From: Bacteroidota bacterium
GTDB taxonomy: Bacteria; Bacteroidota; Bacteroidia; Cytophagales; Cyclobacteriaceae
Direction of reading: 5' to 3'
Assembly (NCBI GenBank): GCA_018267135.1
Contig: JAFDZA010000006.1
Span: 1-32,271, forward strand
DNA: 32,271 bases
In this document: positions 1 to 7,631 of the stretch, piece by piece
Layout: every line of letters starts with the position of its first letter
How positions within the stretch are numbered: the stretch's first letter is position 1
Position numbers and translations under genes: made by a program
The notes under the pieces: model-generated
Told to the model about the DNA's origin: nothing
The model's input: only the letters and a program-made list of their open reading frames with translations
Databases searched by the model: none

Positions 1-69
1 AACATAGAAGTCAATAGCCAAAGGACAAGGAATTGAAAGAGAAGAGGCCAACTATTTTTTCTCAAGTGT

Positions 70-294
70 TTATATGTTTTTAGGTTGAAAGAAAATAGTG
101 CCTTTGCCTTTGTTGGTGTTGCGGGTAGGCAAAGATAATGGCCACACCAACAAACACCCTTCCCACTCTTTATATTGTGTTAAAAATATTCCGTCTTTTT
201 CATTCCTCTTGTAAAGCCGCACACACGAATATCTATAGCCCTCCGGAAAAGTACATCGCCCAGCATCTACCGGGTTGTTATGGATGTAATCCAA
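70..294 (-). pseudogene. C-terminal fragment of an IS200/RAYT-type (Y1) transposase
   Basis: The reading frame opens with the C-terminal signature of REP-associated tyrosine transposases: DYIHNNPVDAG, then a PEGYRYS stretch, then GIFLTQYKEW, as in the usual YIHNNPV...PEEYRYSSA...FLTHY pattern of Bacteroidota copies. The catalytic HxH motif and the tyrosine helix are absent. The frame starts at a TTG right after an in-frame stop. A neighbouring frame just upstream carries residues like FHEYAKLLSK, which suggests a frameshift near position 297 and further decay before it. After about residue 45 the frame runs into the hairpin repeat at 102-191, so the last residues are repeat sequence and not true protein. 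A family search with the first 45 residues would confirm this. It cannot encode an active transposase. Confidence 0.7.
102..191. repeat. REP-like hairpin repeat, family 1, copy 1
   Basis: This segment recurs in the same orientation at 7490-7579 with a constant offset of 7388 and no gaps. It is almost identical over the first 50 bases and more diverged toward the end. It contains a perfect 11-base inverted repeat, TTTGTTGGTGT at 109-119 and ACACCAACAAA at 144-154, plus a nested TTTGCCT/AGGCAAA pair. It overlaps the 3' end of the transposase fragment, as expected of REP elements mobilised by RAYT enzymes. The link to mobilisation is inferred. Confidence 0.8.
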
Positions 295-356
295 CTTTTA
301 CTCAAAAGTTTTGCGTACTCATGAAATTAATAAAACAATTTATTACCGTGGTTTGT

Positions 357-389
357 TTTGTTGGTCTTCCTCAACGCAACATCAACAAA
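357..389. repeat. Diverged family-1 REP-like hairpin
   Basis: TTTGTTG at 357-363 pairs with CAACAAA at 383-389. The right arm and loop (CGCAACATCAACAAAGG) resemble the reverse complement of the family-1 repeat (CGCAACACCAACAAAGG). It sits on the 5' side of the transposase fragment, so the fragment has related hairpins on both sides. Confidence 0.55.
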
Positions 390-428
390 GGAGAGAATGT
401 CAAACTCCGGATGCTGTTTTGAAATCAT

Positions 429-656
429 TTACTTCAAATATAATACGGCCGACCAATTGTGGTAATCTCGCTTGGCTTGTTGGTGAAGAACACTAACAAG
501 GGCGGAAGTTCTGCTCACTTGTTTTAAAAATTCTTTCGCCAAAGTATTAGACTCCAACTCCACTCTCTGCCAATCTTCCAAGTGCATGGAATTATCTTTG
601 GCGAGCGATGGTTTGATCTTTCCATTTTCGTGATATCTGTTTTCGGTTGCTGCCAT
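429..656 (-). CDS. Doubtful small hypothetical protein
   Basis: An open frame of about 75 residues starts at the ATG at 656, which follows an AGGAGG-like stretch two bases upstream. A TTG 21 bases earlier is an alternative start. I recognise no family. The composition is hydrophilic (LEDWQRVELESNTLAKEFLKQVS) with no signal peptide or membrane helix. The last 25 residues run over a hairpin (CTTGTTGGTG at 476-485, CACTAACAAG at 491-500) that resembles the local REP-like elements, so the C-terminus may be repeat sequence. It could be a genuine small gene, a remnant, or chance. It stands alone between a dead transposase and non-coding DNA. Confidence 0.25.
   Translation of the reverse strand: MAATENRYHENGKIKPSLAKDNSMHLEDWQRVELESNTLAKEFLKQVSRTSALVSVLHQQAKRDYHNWSAVLYLK
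476..500. repeat. Short hairpin related to the REP-like elements
   Basis: CTTGTTGGTG (476-485) and CACTAACAAG (491-500) form a 10-base stem with one G-T pair and a 5-base loop. The arm shares TTGTTGGTG with the family-1 repeat. There is no T-tract on either strand, so a terminator is unlikely. Confidence 0.45.
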
Positions 657-810
657 CGCCTCCTCTTGTTCATACAATAGAACTCCATTCTATAAAACCT
701 CTCTCCTATAAAAATTCCTTGCGCTGTCGTAGCAATACTTTTTCTGTAAACCCTGCTTTAACCGGCTTATTTTACGGGGATGATTTTTCGATTACCTTTT
801 TTTAGAGACT

Positions 811-913
811 GACTGATAATCGCGCACAAGCAAGACACTTGCGATAGGTTAAGGTCTTGAGTTATCGCGGCAACCCTAAATTCAAAACTATTTCCTTGGG
901 TTAGCCTGAATAG
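811..913. repeat. Dispersed intergenic repeat, family 2, copy 1
   Basis: About 103 bases align without net gaps to 12388-12490 (constant offset 11577, same orientation). Shared blocks include GACTGATA, GCGCACAAGC, AGGTTAAG, TATCGCGG and CCCTAAATTCAAAA. The segment carries an imperfect hairpin (GCGCACAAGCAAGACACTTGCG). Both copies are intergenic. A REP-like or MITE-like element is the likeliest explanation. Confidence 0.75.
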
Positions 914-1149
914 GCGTACGTTGCTGGGGTCGCTCTTTTTGAAAAAATGACAACCGGAATACGATAAAATTTAAGCTGTACTCGTACCTATTCATAAGCT
1001 GCACTCACATCCCACTATGGGTAATTCTCTCCATATCTAACGATCTAAGGCATAATCCTCACCCCTCATAACCTGGTTTCACCCCTTTTTGCCGGTTTGC
1101 CGCCTAAGTGTAGGTGGGCAGTTTTATGTTTGCGTGGGGTTATGTACTT
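914..1149. other. Non-coding stretch upstream of the cytochrome cluster
   Basis: No gene, tRNA or convincing terminator is visible. The segment presumably holds the promoter of the 1150-7328 cluster, but I see no good match to the TTG-N19/20-TAnnTTTG pattern. A GTAC-TC-GTAC repeat near 976-985 and two similar AAGCTGYACTC stretches around 972 and 996 are the only noticeable local patterns. Confidence 0.4.
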
Positions 1150-1803
1150 ATGCTGCTAAAGAAAACCGTACAGATAGTTGTTTTGGCCTGGGGGGGGTAT
1201 GCCTGTCATCAAAAGAATGAAAGCAGGAAGCCTGACCTTAAGCAGGGCGGAAAAGCATATACCGAGCATTGTACCAGTTGCCACGGCAAAACAGGCGTAG
1301 GCGTTGTTCAGTTTAAGGCTCCTGCCTTGGCCGGGTTAGAGGCCACCTATGTTTATCGCCAGATGATGAATTTTAAAAATGGCGTAAGAGGGTATGCCCC
1401 GCAAGATACGGCCGGTATGCAAATGGCCGTAATCGCAAAAAATTGGAGTGATACGGCAATGCTTTATCATGTGGCAGCCTATATTGATTCCCTGCCTCCC
1501 GTTACGCACCCGCTTCGGGTAACGGCCGATGCCCAAAACGGAAAAGAGATTTACCAATCTATTTGTGGTTCATGCCATGGCTCTTCGGGCCAGGGCAACA
1601 CCAAATTAAATGCACCTTCTCTGTTGGGAAGCCAACCGTGGTACATCGCGAGTCAGTTTCAAAAATTTAAAAATGGATGGCGGGGCAGCCACCCGTCTGA
1701 TCAGTTCGGAGCCCAGATGGCGGCTATCACTTCGCTGGTAAATGACCAATCGGTAAACGACATCATCGCTTACCTGCAAGCACTGAACCCATCAACGAAA
1801 TGA
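1150..1803 (+). CDS. Diheme cytochrome c, c4-like, exported
   Basis: The protein has two c-type heme sites, CTSCH (C41, C44, H45) and CGSCH (C139, C142, H143), each at the head of a similar domain of about 95 residues. Downstream Met residues (AGMQMA and GAQMAA) could serve as sixth heme ligands, so this is a tandem class-I cytochrome like cytochrome c4. The chosen ATG gives a short positive N-terminus (MLLKK) and a hydrophobic segment ending at a Cys (YAC), either a weak lipobox or an ordinary signal peptide. An ATG at 1126 and a GTG at 1114 are alternatives. A run of eight G at 1190-1197 lies in the signal region. The stop overlaps the next start (ATGA), so it is probably translationally coupled to the diheme enzyme and may exchange electrons with it. 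Confidence 0.85.
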   Translation: MLLKKTVQIVVLAWGGYACHQKNESRKPDLKQGGKAYTEHCTSCHGKTGVGVVQFKAPALAGLEATYVYRQMMNFKNGVRGYAPQDTAGMQMAVIAKNWSDTAMLYHVAAYIDSLPPVTHPLRVTADAQNGKEIYQSICGSCHGSSGQGNTKLNAPSLLGSQPWYIASQFQKFKNGWRGSHPSDQFGAQMAAITSLVNDQSVNDIIAYLQALNPSTK

Positions 1804-3005
1804 AAAAATTTATTTTCATAGCGTTCATCTTAGTTCTTACAGCCGGGGGGTGGCGATACTATACCGGTGAAACCAAAACAAAGGTTGTTACACTGTGCAA
1901 TACTTGCCCACCGGGGTTTGAACGAACCGATGATAACCGCTGCCGGTTTCGGTCGTTGTACCAGATGTATGAAACGAAAGATGGCAACAACCCGGGCGTA
2001 GGCGGATTAAAAACGGCCCTGCCTGCGGTGCGCGATGGATTTACCCCGCAGCAAATTGATTTAGGTCGTTATTTGTTTTTTGATCCGGCTCTTTCCGCAG
2101 ATGGAACCATTTCGTGTGCCAGCTGCCACCAGCCCGATAAAGGCTTTAGCGATGGGCTGCCCACCAGCGTAGGAATTAAACACACGTCTTTAAAAAGGGC
2201 CGCCCCCAGTTTGTGGAATGTAGCATTTAACAAACGTTTTTTTTGGGATGCCCGCGCCTCTACACTGGAAGAGCAAATGACGGGCCCGCTGTATTCGCCC
2301 GAAGAAATGGGCACCACTCCGGAGCAACTTCATAACACACTTAACAATTTACCTGCTTACCGCGATTTATTCCGACAGGCGTTTCCTCAGAAAAATAACG
2401 ACCGGATCGAACTAAGCGAAGTGTACACTTGCATAGCCGCCTTTGAGGCCACCCTTATTTCGCTCAACAGCCGCTACGATCAGTATGCACACGGGTATGC
2501 CGAAGCGTTAACTAAAAATGAAATAGAAGGACTGAATATTTTTCGTTCGTTTGTAGCGCGCTGCACCGAGTGCCATACACCGCCTTTGTTTACCAACCAG
2601 CAAGTGGCCGTTATCGGTCTGGCCGAGCCCGACCATACATTTGATGTGGGCGCAGCCAAAACTTTTCACGACCCAACTTTAAAAGGCGCCTTTAAAGTGC
2701 CAAGCCTTCGCAATGCCGCCCTTACAGCACCGTACACTCATTCTGGCCGTTTTGAAAAACTGGAAGACATGATTGCCTTCTACACGAAAGGCCGCGGGCA
2801 CGAAGTTCCGCCCACCGAAAAACTGCGCATTCACTGGCATATTTGGGAGCCGCATTTGCGCCACGATGAAATAGACCGCCTTGCCGATTTTATTCATACG
2901 CTCACCGATGAATCATTTAAGCCCCAAACACCGGAGTGGCTACCATCGGGAATAAAGATGGAAACAAAACAACCGGGCAACTCGCTTTCACTTAACCAAC
3001 CTTAA
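1800..3005 (+). CDS. MauG/cytochrome-c-peroxidase family diheme enzyme
   Basis: About 401 residues with an N-terminal membrane or signal segment (residues 3-20) and two heme-binding motifs, CASCH (C106, C109, H110) and CTECH (C255, C258, H259). The surrounding sequence fits the bacterial diheme peroxidase/MauG superfamily: a DPALSADGTISCASCH entry, FFWDARASTLEEQ, PSLRNAALTAPYTHSGRF near residue 310, and DMIAFYTKGRG. Such enzymes reduce hydrogen peroxide or oxidise a partner protein through a high-valent iron state. Family membership alone does not say which. Between the leader and the catalytic part lies an odd Cys-rich segment (CNTCPPGFERTDDNRC, residues 33-48). The start is fixed by the 4-base overlap with the upstream cytochrome gene, and the beta-helix gene begins 10 bases downstream. 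Confidence 0.85.
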   Translation: MKKFIFIAFILVLTAGGWRYYTGETKTKVVTLCNTCPPGFERTDDNRCRFRSLYQMYETKDGNNPGVGGLKTALPAVRDGFTPQQIDLGRYLFFDPALSADGTISCASCHQPDKGFSDGLPTSVGIKHTSLKRAAPSLWNVAFNKRFFWDARASTLEEQMTGPLYSPEEMGTTPEQLHNTLNNLPAYRDLFRQAFPQKNNDRIELSEVYTCIAAFEATLISLNSRYDQYAHGYAEALTKNEIEGLNIFRSFVARCTECHTPPLFTNQQVAVIGLAEPDHTFDVGAAKTFHDPTLKGAFKVPSLRNAALTAPYTHSGRFEKLEDMIAFYTKGRGHEVPPTEKLRIHWHIWEPHLRHDEIDRLADFIHTLTDESFKPQTPEWLPSGIKMETKQPGNSLSLNQP

Positions 3006-3015
3006 TACTACTGTT

Positions 3016-4509
3016 ATGAAAATTGTTGTACGCATTTTTGTTTTGCTCATTACACTGGCCGGAGGTATTTACCTGGGCAAAGTTTTTTTTGGCCGGGGTT
3101 CTACCATTCCGGCTCCGGTGCCCACCTACTTTAATGCAGCCGGAGCAGCCGGAGATTCTTCCGCCATAGGGGCTGGTGTAGTTACCGGCCAAACGTATAA
3201 TATTAAACCGGGTCAATCCATACAAGATGCCGTAGGCAAAGCCAAACCCGGTGATCTGATCCGCATTTTTCCCGGGGTATACCACGAAACAATCTACATA
3301 GACAAAGACAATATTTCGATTCAGGGCGTCATTGAAGAAGGCGAGTGGCCCGTGCTGGACGGAGAAAAAAAACTGAACGATGCCGTACTCTATTCAGGCA
3401 ACGGAGTGCTGGTAGAGAACCTGAAAATTATGAACTACAAAGGCAACGGCATTATGGGGCAGGCCGGAAATAATTACATCATTCGAAACAATTGGATAGT
3501 GGGCTCCGGGGTGTACGGCATCTTTCCTCAGTTTGGAAAAAACGGATTGGTAGAGCGAAATATTTTAACAGGCATTGAAGATGCCGCCATTTACATAGGC
3601 ATGTGCGACAACATAGATGTGCGCTTTAATGAAGTATATGGAAATGTGGCCGGCATTGAAATAGAAAACTCCCGCCATGCGTTGGTTGAATACAACTATG
3701 CCCACGACAACACCGGAGGCATTCTGGCATTTCTTACCCCCGGGCTTCCTATTAAAACATGTGCCGATGTTATCATCCGGAATAATTTTGTGTACCACAA
3801 TAACACTAAAAATTTTGGAGCCGTAGGCTCAACGGTTTCTCATATCCCCAAAGGCACAGGTGTACTGGTCATGGCGGCTGATGATGTAACCATTGAAAAC
3901 AACATTATCACCGGCAACTCCAACTCAGGCATCACCATTACCGACTATGCCTTTGCGGGAATCAATCATGCCAACGACCCTGAGTCGGAACCCAATCCCG
4001 ACCGGCTTACGTTGCTGGATAATTTTATGGACAACAACGGCACCGATCCTATTGATGAAGTGAAGGCACTTAAAAAGGCAACCTTCAGCAAGCCCGGTCT
4101 CGATATTATTGCCGCAGGCGGAGGCACCGGCAATTGCATTATTAACCCCGACCGCTACATTACCATTGGGCTAAATAAATATGCCAACTGCTCCGCGCAC
4201 GACACCCACCTAGTGAAATCGTATATGCTGGATAAACCCGTGCTGCCGCGAAATACGACCTCCATAGAAAAAGGGAAGATGACTTACTATGGCGTGTGCT
4301 CCGGATGCCACGCTTACAACACACGCCTGATCGGCCCCCCGGTAAGTGTTATACAGGCGATGTACAAAGGCAATGCAAAAGGGATAGTAGATTTTATAAC
4401 CAAGCCGGTTCATAAAAGAGACGATTACCCCGAAATGCCACCTCAAAATTATTTGTCGGAAGAAACCCGCCAGGCCGTAGCCGAATATATTTTAACTGTA
4501 CAGAAATAA
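3016..4509 (+). CDS. Parallel beta-helix protein with C-terminal cytochrome c domain
   Basis: After an N-terminal hydrophobic anchor (residues 4-24), residues about 60-350 form a right-handed beta-helix of the NosD/PbH1 kind. It starts with YNIKPGQSIQDAVGKAKPGD and continues with many Asn-rich turns such as NYIIRNNWIVGSG and DVTIENNIITGNS. Residues about 420-497 form a single-heme cytochrome c domain with CSGCH (C428, C431, H432), a Met near MPPQNYL, and a final helix (ETRQAVAEYILTVQK). The layout resembles a known family of beta-helix proteins encoded beside diheme cytochromes (TIGR03805-like; from memory, untested). It is probably periplasmic or outer-membrane facing. The fused heme suggests that the helix binds a ligand or metal close to a redox centre. 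The substrate is unknown. Confidence 0.8.
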   Translation: MKIVVRIFVLLITLAGGIYLGKVFFGRGSTIPAPVPTYFNAAGAAGDSSAIGAGVVTGQTYNIKPGQSIQDAVGKAKPGDLIRIFPGVYHETIYIDKDNISIQGVIEEGEWPVLDGEKKLNDAVLYSGNGVLVENLKIMNYKGNGIMGQAGNNYIIRNNWIVGSGVYGIFPQFGKNGLVERNILTGIEDAAIYIGMCDNIDVRFNEVYGNVAGIEIENSRHALVEYNYAHDNTGGILAFLTPGLPIKTCADVIIRNNFVYHNNTKNFGAVGSTVSHIPKGTGVLVMAADDVTIENNIITGNSNSGITITDYAFAGINHANDPESEPNPDRLTLLDNFMDNNGTDPIDEVKALKKATFSKPGLDIIAAGGGTGNCIINPDRYITIGLNKYANCSAHDTHLVKSYMLDKPVLPRNTTSIEKGKMTYYGVCSGCHAYNTRLIGPPVSVIQAMYKGNAKGIVDFITKPVHKRDDYPEMPPQNYLSEETRQAVAEYILTVQK

Positions 4510-4550
4510 TCTTGTTTGAACGATACCCCTAAAACCTAAACCTAAAACCT

Positions 4551-7328
4551 ATGATAAAATATCTACCAAAAATTATTGCCATGGGGGCAATGATTTTTTT
4601 TCCTGTCTTTTTATTCGCACAATCTAACTCTATTACCGGTACAGTAATAGACAAAGAAACCGGAGAGCCCGTTCCTGGAGTGAGTGTTTCGGTAAAAGGA
4701 AGCACCGAACTGGGCGATTACACTACATCAGCGGGTACGTTTAGTATTCGGCCTGCTTCGTATCCGGTAACATTGGTCTTTTCATTCATCGGATTTGCTA
4801 CTACAGAAAAAGAAGTAACCGGTGCGCAGAGCATTCGTGTAGAAATGGAATCGTCACCCGTTTATTTGCAGGAAGTGGTAGTATCGGCCAGCCGCAGCGA
4901 ACAGCGAAAGCTGGAATCGCCCGTAACCATTGAGCGCATCGGTGCCAAAGAAATAGTAAATGCCCCGCAGTATAATTACTACGACATGATTCAGGGCTTG
5001 CGCGGGGTAGATGTAACCGTTTCCAGCATCGGGTTTACTTCGGTAACTACCCGCGGCTTTAACACCAGCGGCAACACTAATTTTTTACAAATCGTAGATG
5101 GCATGGATAACCAGGCGCCCGGTCTTAACTTTCCTTTGGGCAACGTTATCGGGCTTACCCAATTAGATGTGGATAATGTGGAGTTGCTTTCCGGGGCATC
5201 TTCAGTATTGTATGGCTCGCGCGGGCTAAATGGAGCCATGGTAATGAAAGGAAAAAATCCGTTTCAATATCAGGGCTTAAGTGTATTGCTTACCCAGGGA
5301 ATGAATCATTTTGGCAATGCCGGATATAAAGACCCGGTACCTACTTCACCGTTTTCTGATTTTACCATGCGCTATGCCAAGAAACTGAATGAGAAATTGG
5401 CTTTCAAAGTAAATTTTCAATACACCCGTGCGAACGACTGGGTAGCAAACAACACCACCAACAAAAACGGCTCAGGTACTGAACAAACAGATCCAAACTA
5501 CAACGGCATCAATATGTATGGCAGTGCCACCTCGGTAGATATCACTCCGTTTCTTCAGGGTGCCTTGGCGCAAGATCCATCACTGGCTCCTATAATTAAC
5601 CCGCTTTCACAACCTTATTATGTGTCGCGCACGGGATATCAAGAGTATGGGTATCTTAACAATAATATCCACCTGATGAAAGGCAATGCTGAGTTGCGTT
5701 ACAAAATTTCGCCTAAAATAGAAGCCATTGCTTCGGGCACGGCTGGTACGGGAAGTATTGTGTACACCAATGACACACGCTATCAGATCCGCGATTACAT
5801 TGTGAGCCAGTACCGTTTAGAGTTGGCCGCCCGAAATTGGTTTTTGCGTGCTTACACCACGCAAGAAAACTCAGGCAAGACACTGATTGCCGGCCCCACG
5901 GCTCAGTTGATCAACGAAGCCTGGAAGCCCAGCTACAACCCTAACACGGGCGATGGATGGTATCCGCAATATACCGGGGCGCTCCTTCAGGCATTGGCAT
6001 CGGGTACCGATTTTACCACGGCCAATCAGCAAGCCCGCGCCTTTGCCGATCAGGGCAGACCCGCTTCAGGGTCGGCACGGTTCAATCATTTAAAAGACAG
6101 CATATCGCAACTACCCATTACGCAGGGAGGTACGTTGTTTTTAGATAAGAGCCGGCTTTACAATGCTTCCTTCCAGTATAATTTTTCAGATCAGATTAAG
6201 TTTGCCGAAGTGATTGCCGGTATCAACTGGCGCTTGTACAATCTTAATTCAAAAGGCACTTTGTTTCCCGACCAGGCCAAACCCATTCAGGTATATGAAT
6301 ACAGCGCCTATGCGCAAATCAGCAAAGCATTGTTTGAAAACCGCTGGAAATTAGCGGGCTCGGTACGGGTAGATAAAAATACTTTGTTTGGCGATCCGAA
6401 AGCAACTTCCCGCCTTTCTTCTGTATATGAAGTGGCCAGCGATAATTTTTTGCGCTTCTCCTATCAAAATGCCTACAGCTTTCCTTCTAACGTGCAGTCG
6501 CTGCAAAATACTTTGAACGGCTACAACTCGTATTCATCCGGGGGTTCATCTTACCTGCTCAACTCCATTTATCATTTTGATCAGTACCAGCCCTACACTT
6601 TGGTGAGCGTGCAAAAGTACCAGCAAACCGGAAACCCGGGCGATTTGCAACCCTACCAAGTGCACGACATCAAACCGCAGTCGGCTAATTCGTTTGAGTT
6701 GGGGTATGCAGCCGTGATCAGAAAAAAATTCTTATTTGATGTGTTGGGATACTATACCCAGTGGACGAACTTCATCGGCTACATCAACGTGGCCAATGCC
6801 TATGTGGTTTCAACCCAAACCGGCAGCACTAATGTTTCGGCTTTCAACAGTAACAACACCTACACCACGTACAACATAGCCTACAACGGGGGGCAGCGTG
6901 TGTACAGCTACGGATATGCCGCCAGCGTTAGCTACAACATGGAAAAGAATTTCATTTCTAAAATTAATTTCTATTCCGATCATCTGAAGAACGGCAACTC
7001 CGGCCAGATTTCGTATTTCAACACCCCGGCCTACCACATCAATGCCGAGTTTGGCAACACCGGCTTTGGCAAGACCAAGGCGTTTTCGTTCAGCACCACT
7101 TTGCGGTATAAACCGGGCTATCATTATGAAGTGATGGGCGGGCTGGGGGTGGGTACGGTACCGGCCTCGGCTGTAATAGATGCCCAGATTGGGTACCGGT
7201 TTACGAAGTCGCACACGTTGCTGAAACTGGGAGCTACAAACCTCACCAATCAGTATTATTCTACCGGTATTGCCAACCCCATGATCGGGGCGATGTATTA
7301 CCTTTCGGTGGGATATAATGTGTTATAG
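4551..7328 (+). CDS. TonB-dependent outer membrane receptor
   Basis: The protein has 925 residues. A signal peptide ends near FLFAQ (residue about 24). A carboxypeptidase-regulatory-like domain follows (NSITGTVIDKETGEPVPGVSV..., about 25-110), then a plug domain (VVVSASRSEQRKLESPVTIERI through LSGASSVLYGSRGLNGAMVM, about 115-235), then a long beta-barrel ending in MYYLSVGYNVL. This is the standard Bacteroidota receptor layout for energised uptake across the outer membrane. There is no SusD-like partner next to it, which argues against a glycan-uptake pair. It lies 41 bases behind the beta-helix-cytochrome gene, so co-transcription with the three redox genes is likely. The ligand cannot be read from the sequence. 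A metal complex, or export or assembly of the redox proteins, is a guess from context only. Confidence 0.9.
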   Translation: MIKYLPKIIAMGAMIFFPVFLFAQSNSITGTVIDKETGEPVPGVSVSVKGSTELGDYTTSAGTFSIRPASYPVTLVFSFIGFATTEKEVTGAQSIRVEMESSPVYLQEVVVSASRSEQRKLESPVTIERIGAKEIVNAPQYNYYDMIQGLRGVDVTVSSIGFTSVTTRGFNTSGNTNFLQIVDGMDNQAPGLNFPLGNVIGLTQLDVDNVELLSGASSVLYGSRGLNGAMVMKGKNPFQYQGLSVLLTQGMNHFGNAGYKDPVPTSPFSDFTMRYAKKLNEKLAFKVNFQYTRANDWVANNTTNKNGSGTEQTDPNYNGINMYGSATSVDITPFLQGALAQDPSLAPIINPLSQPYYVSRTGYQEYGYLNNNIHLMKGNAELRYKISPKIEAIASGTAGTGSIVYTNDTRYQIRDYIVSQYRLELAARNWFLRAYTTQENSGKTLIAGPTAQLINEAWKPSYNPNTGDGWYPQYTGALLQALASGTDFTTANQQARAFADQGRPASGSARFNHLKDSISQLPITQGGTLFLDKSRLYNASFQYNFSDQIKFAEVIAGINWRLYNLNSKGTLFPDQAKPIQVYEYSAYAQISKALFENRWKLAGSVRVDKNTLFGDPKATSRLSSVYEVASDNFLRFSYQNAYSFPSNVQSLQNTLNGYNSYSSGGSSYLLNSIYHFDQYQPYTLVSVQKYQQTGNPGDLQPYQVHDIKPQSANSFELGYAAVIRKKFLFDVLGYYTQWTNFIGYINVANAYVVSTQTGSTNVSAFNSNNTYTTYNIAYNGGQRVYSYGYAASVSYNMEKNFISKINFYSDHLKNGNSGQISYFNTPAYHINAEFGNTGFGKTKAFSFSTTLRYKPGYHYEVMGGLGVGTVPASAVIDAQIGYRFTKSHTLLKLGATNLTNQYYSTGIANPMIGAMYYLSVGYNVL

Positions 7329-7489
7329 AGCGAAAGAAGTTATTGATACACCTGTAACACATCATCATGATTTAATGACGGATAACAATAGGCCCGCTTC
7401 TGGTAGTACCGTTTTTTGTGAGGGTAAGGTAATAGATACCATCGGTAAACAGAATGGTGAGCTCCGCTTTCTGCACACAGGTTTAACCA

Positions 7490-7579
7490 CTTTGCCTTTG
7501 TTGGTGTTGCGGGTAGGCAAAGATAATGGCCACACCAACAAATACCCTTTTCACTCTTTATGATGTGTTAAACCCATTC
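7490..7579. repeat. REP-like hairpin repeat, family 1, copy 2
   Basis: Direct copy of 102-191. The inverted repeat is TTTGTTGGTGT at 7497-7507 and ACACCAACAAA at 7532-7542. It lies between the receptor gene and the terminator at 7586, with no transposase fragment next to it. A short frame reading through this area from 7318 is repeat and spacer, not a gene. Confidence 0.8.
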
Positions 7580-7585
7580 TATCCC

Positions 7586-7621
7586 CTCAACGTCACTCAC
7601 CAGAGGGCGTTGAGATTTTTT
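7586..7621 (+). terminator. Intrinsic terminator
   Basis: CTCAACG at 7586-7592 pairs with CGTTGAG at 7608-7614, with an inner CTC/GAG pair, and is followed directly by A and seven T (7615-7621). It may end the receptor operon, 260 bases after its stop. It also lies only 10 bases before the first plausible start of the next gene. Confidence 0.75.
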
Positions 7622-7631
7622 GACAACAAAA

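Noticed and set aside
138..422. Plus-strand frames opposite the transposase fragment
   Set aside because: They are antisense to a recognisable transposase tail and run through two hairpin repeats; no sensible protein features.
7318..7563. Plus-strand frame of about 80 codons overlapping the end of the receptor gene
   Set aside because: It is mostly spacer and REP-like repeat, has no recognisable domain, and the repeat part also occurs in another context at 102-191.
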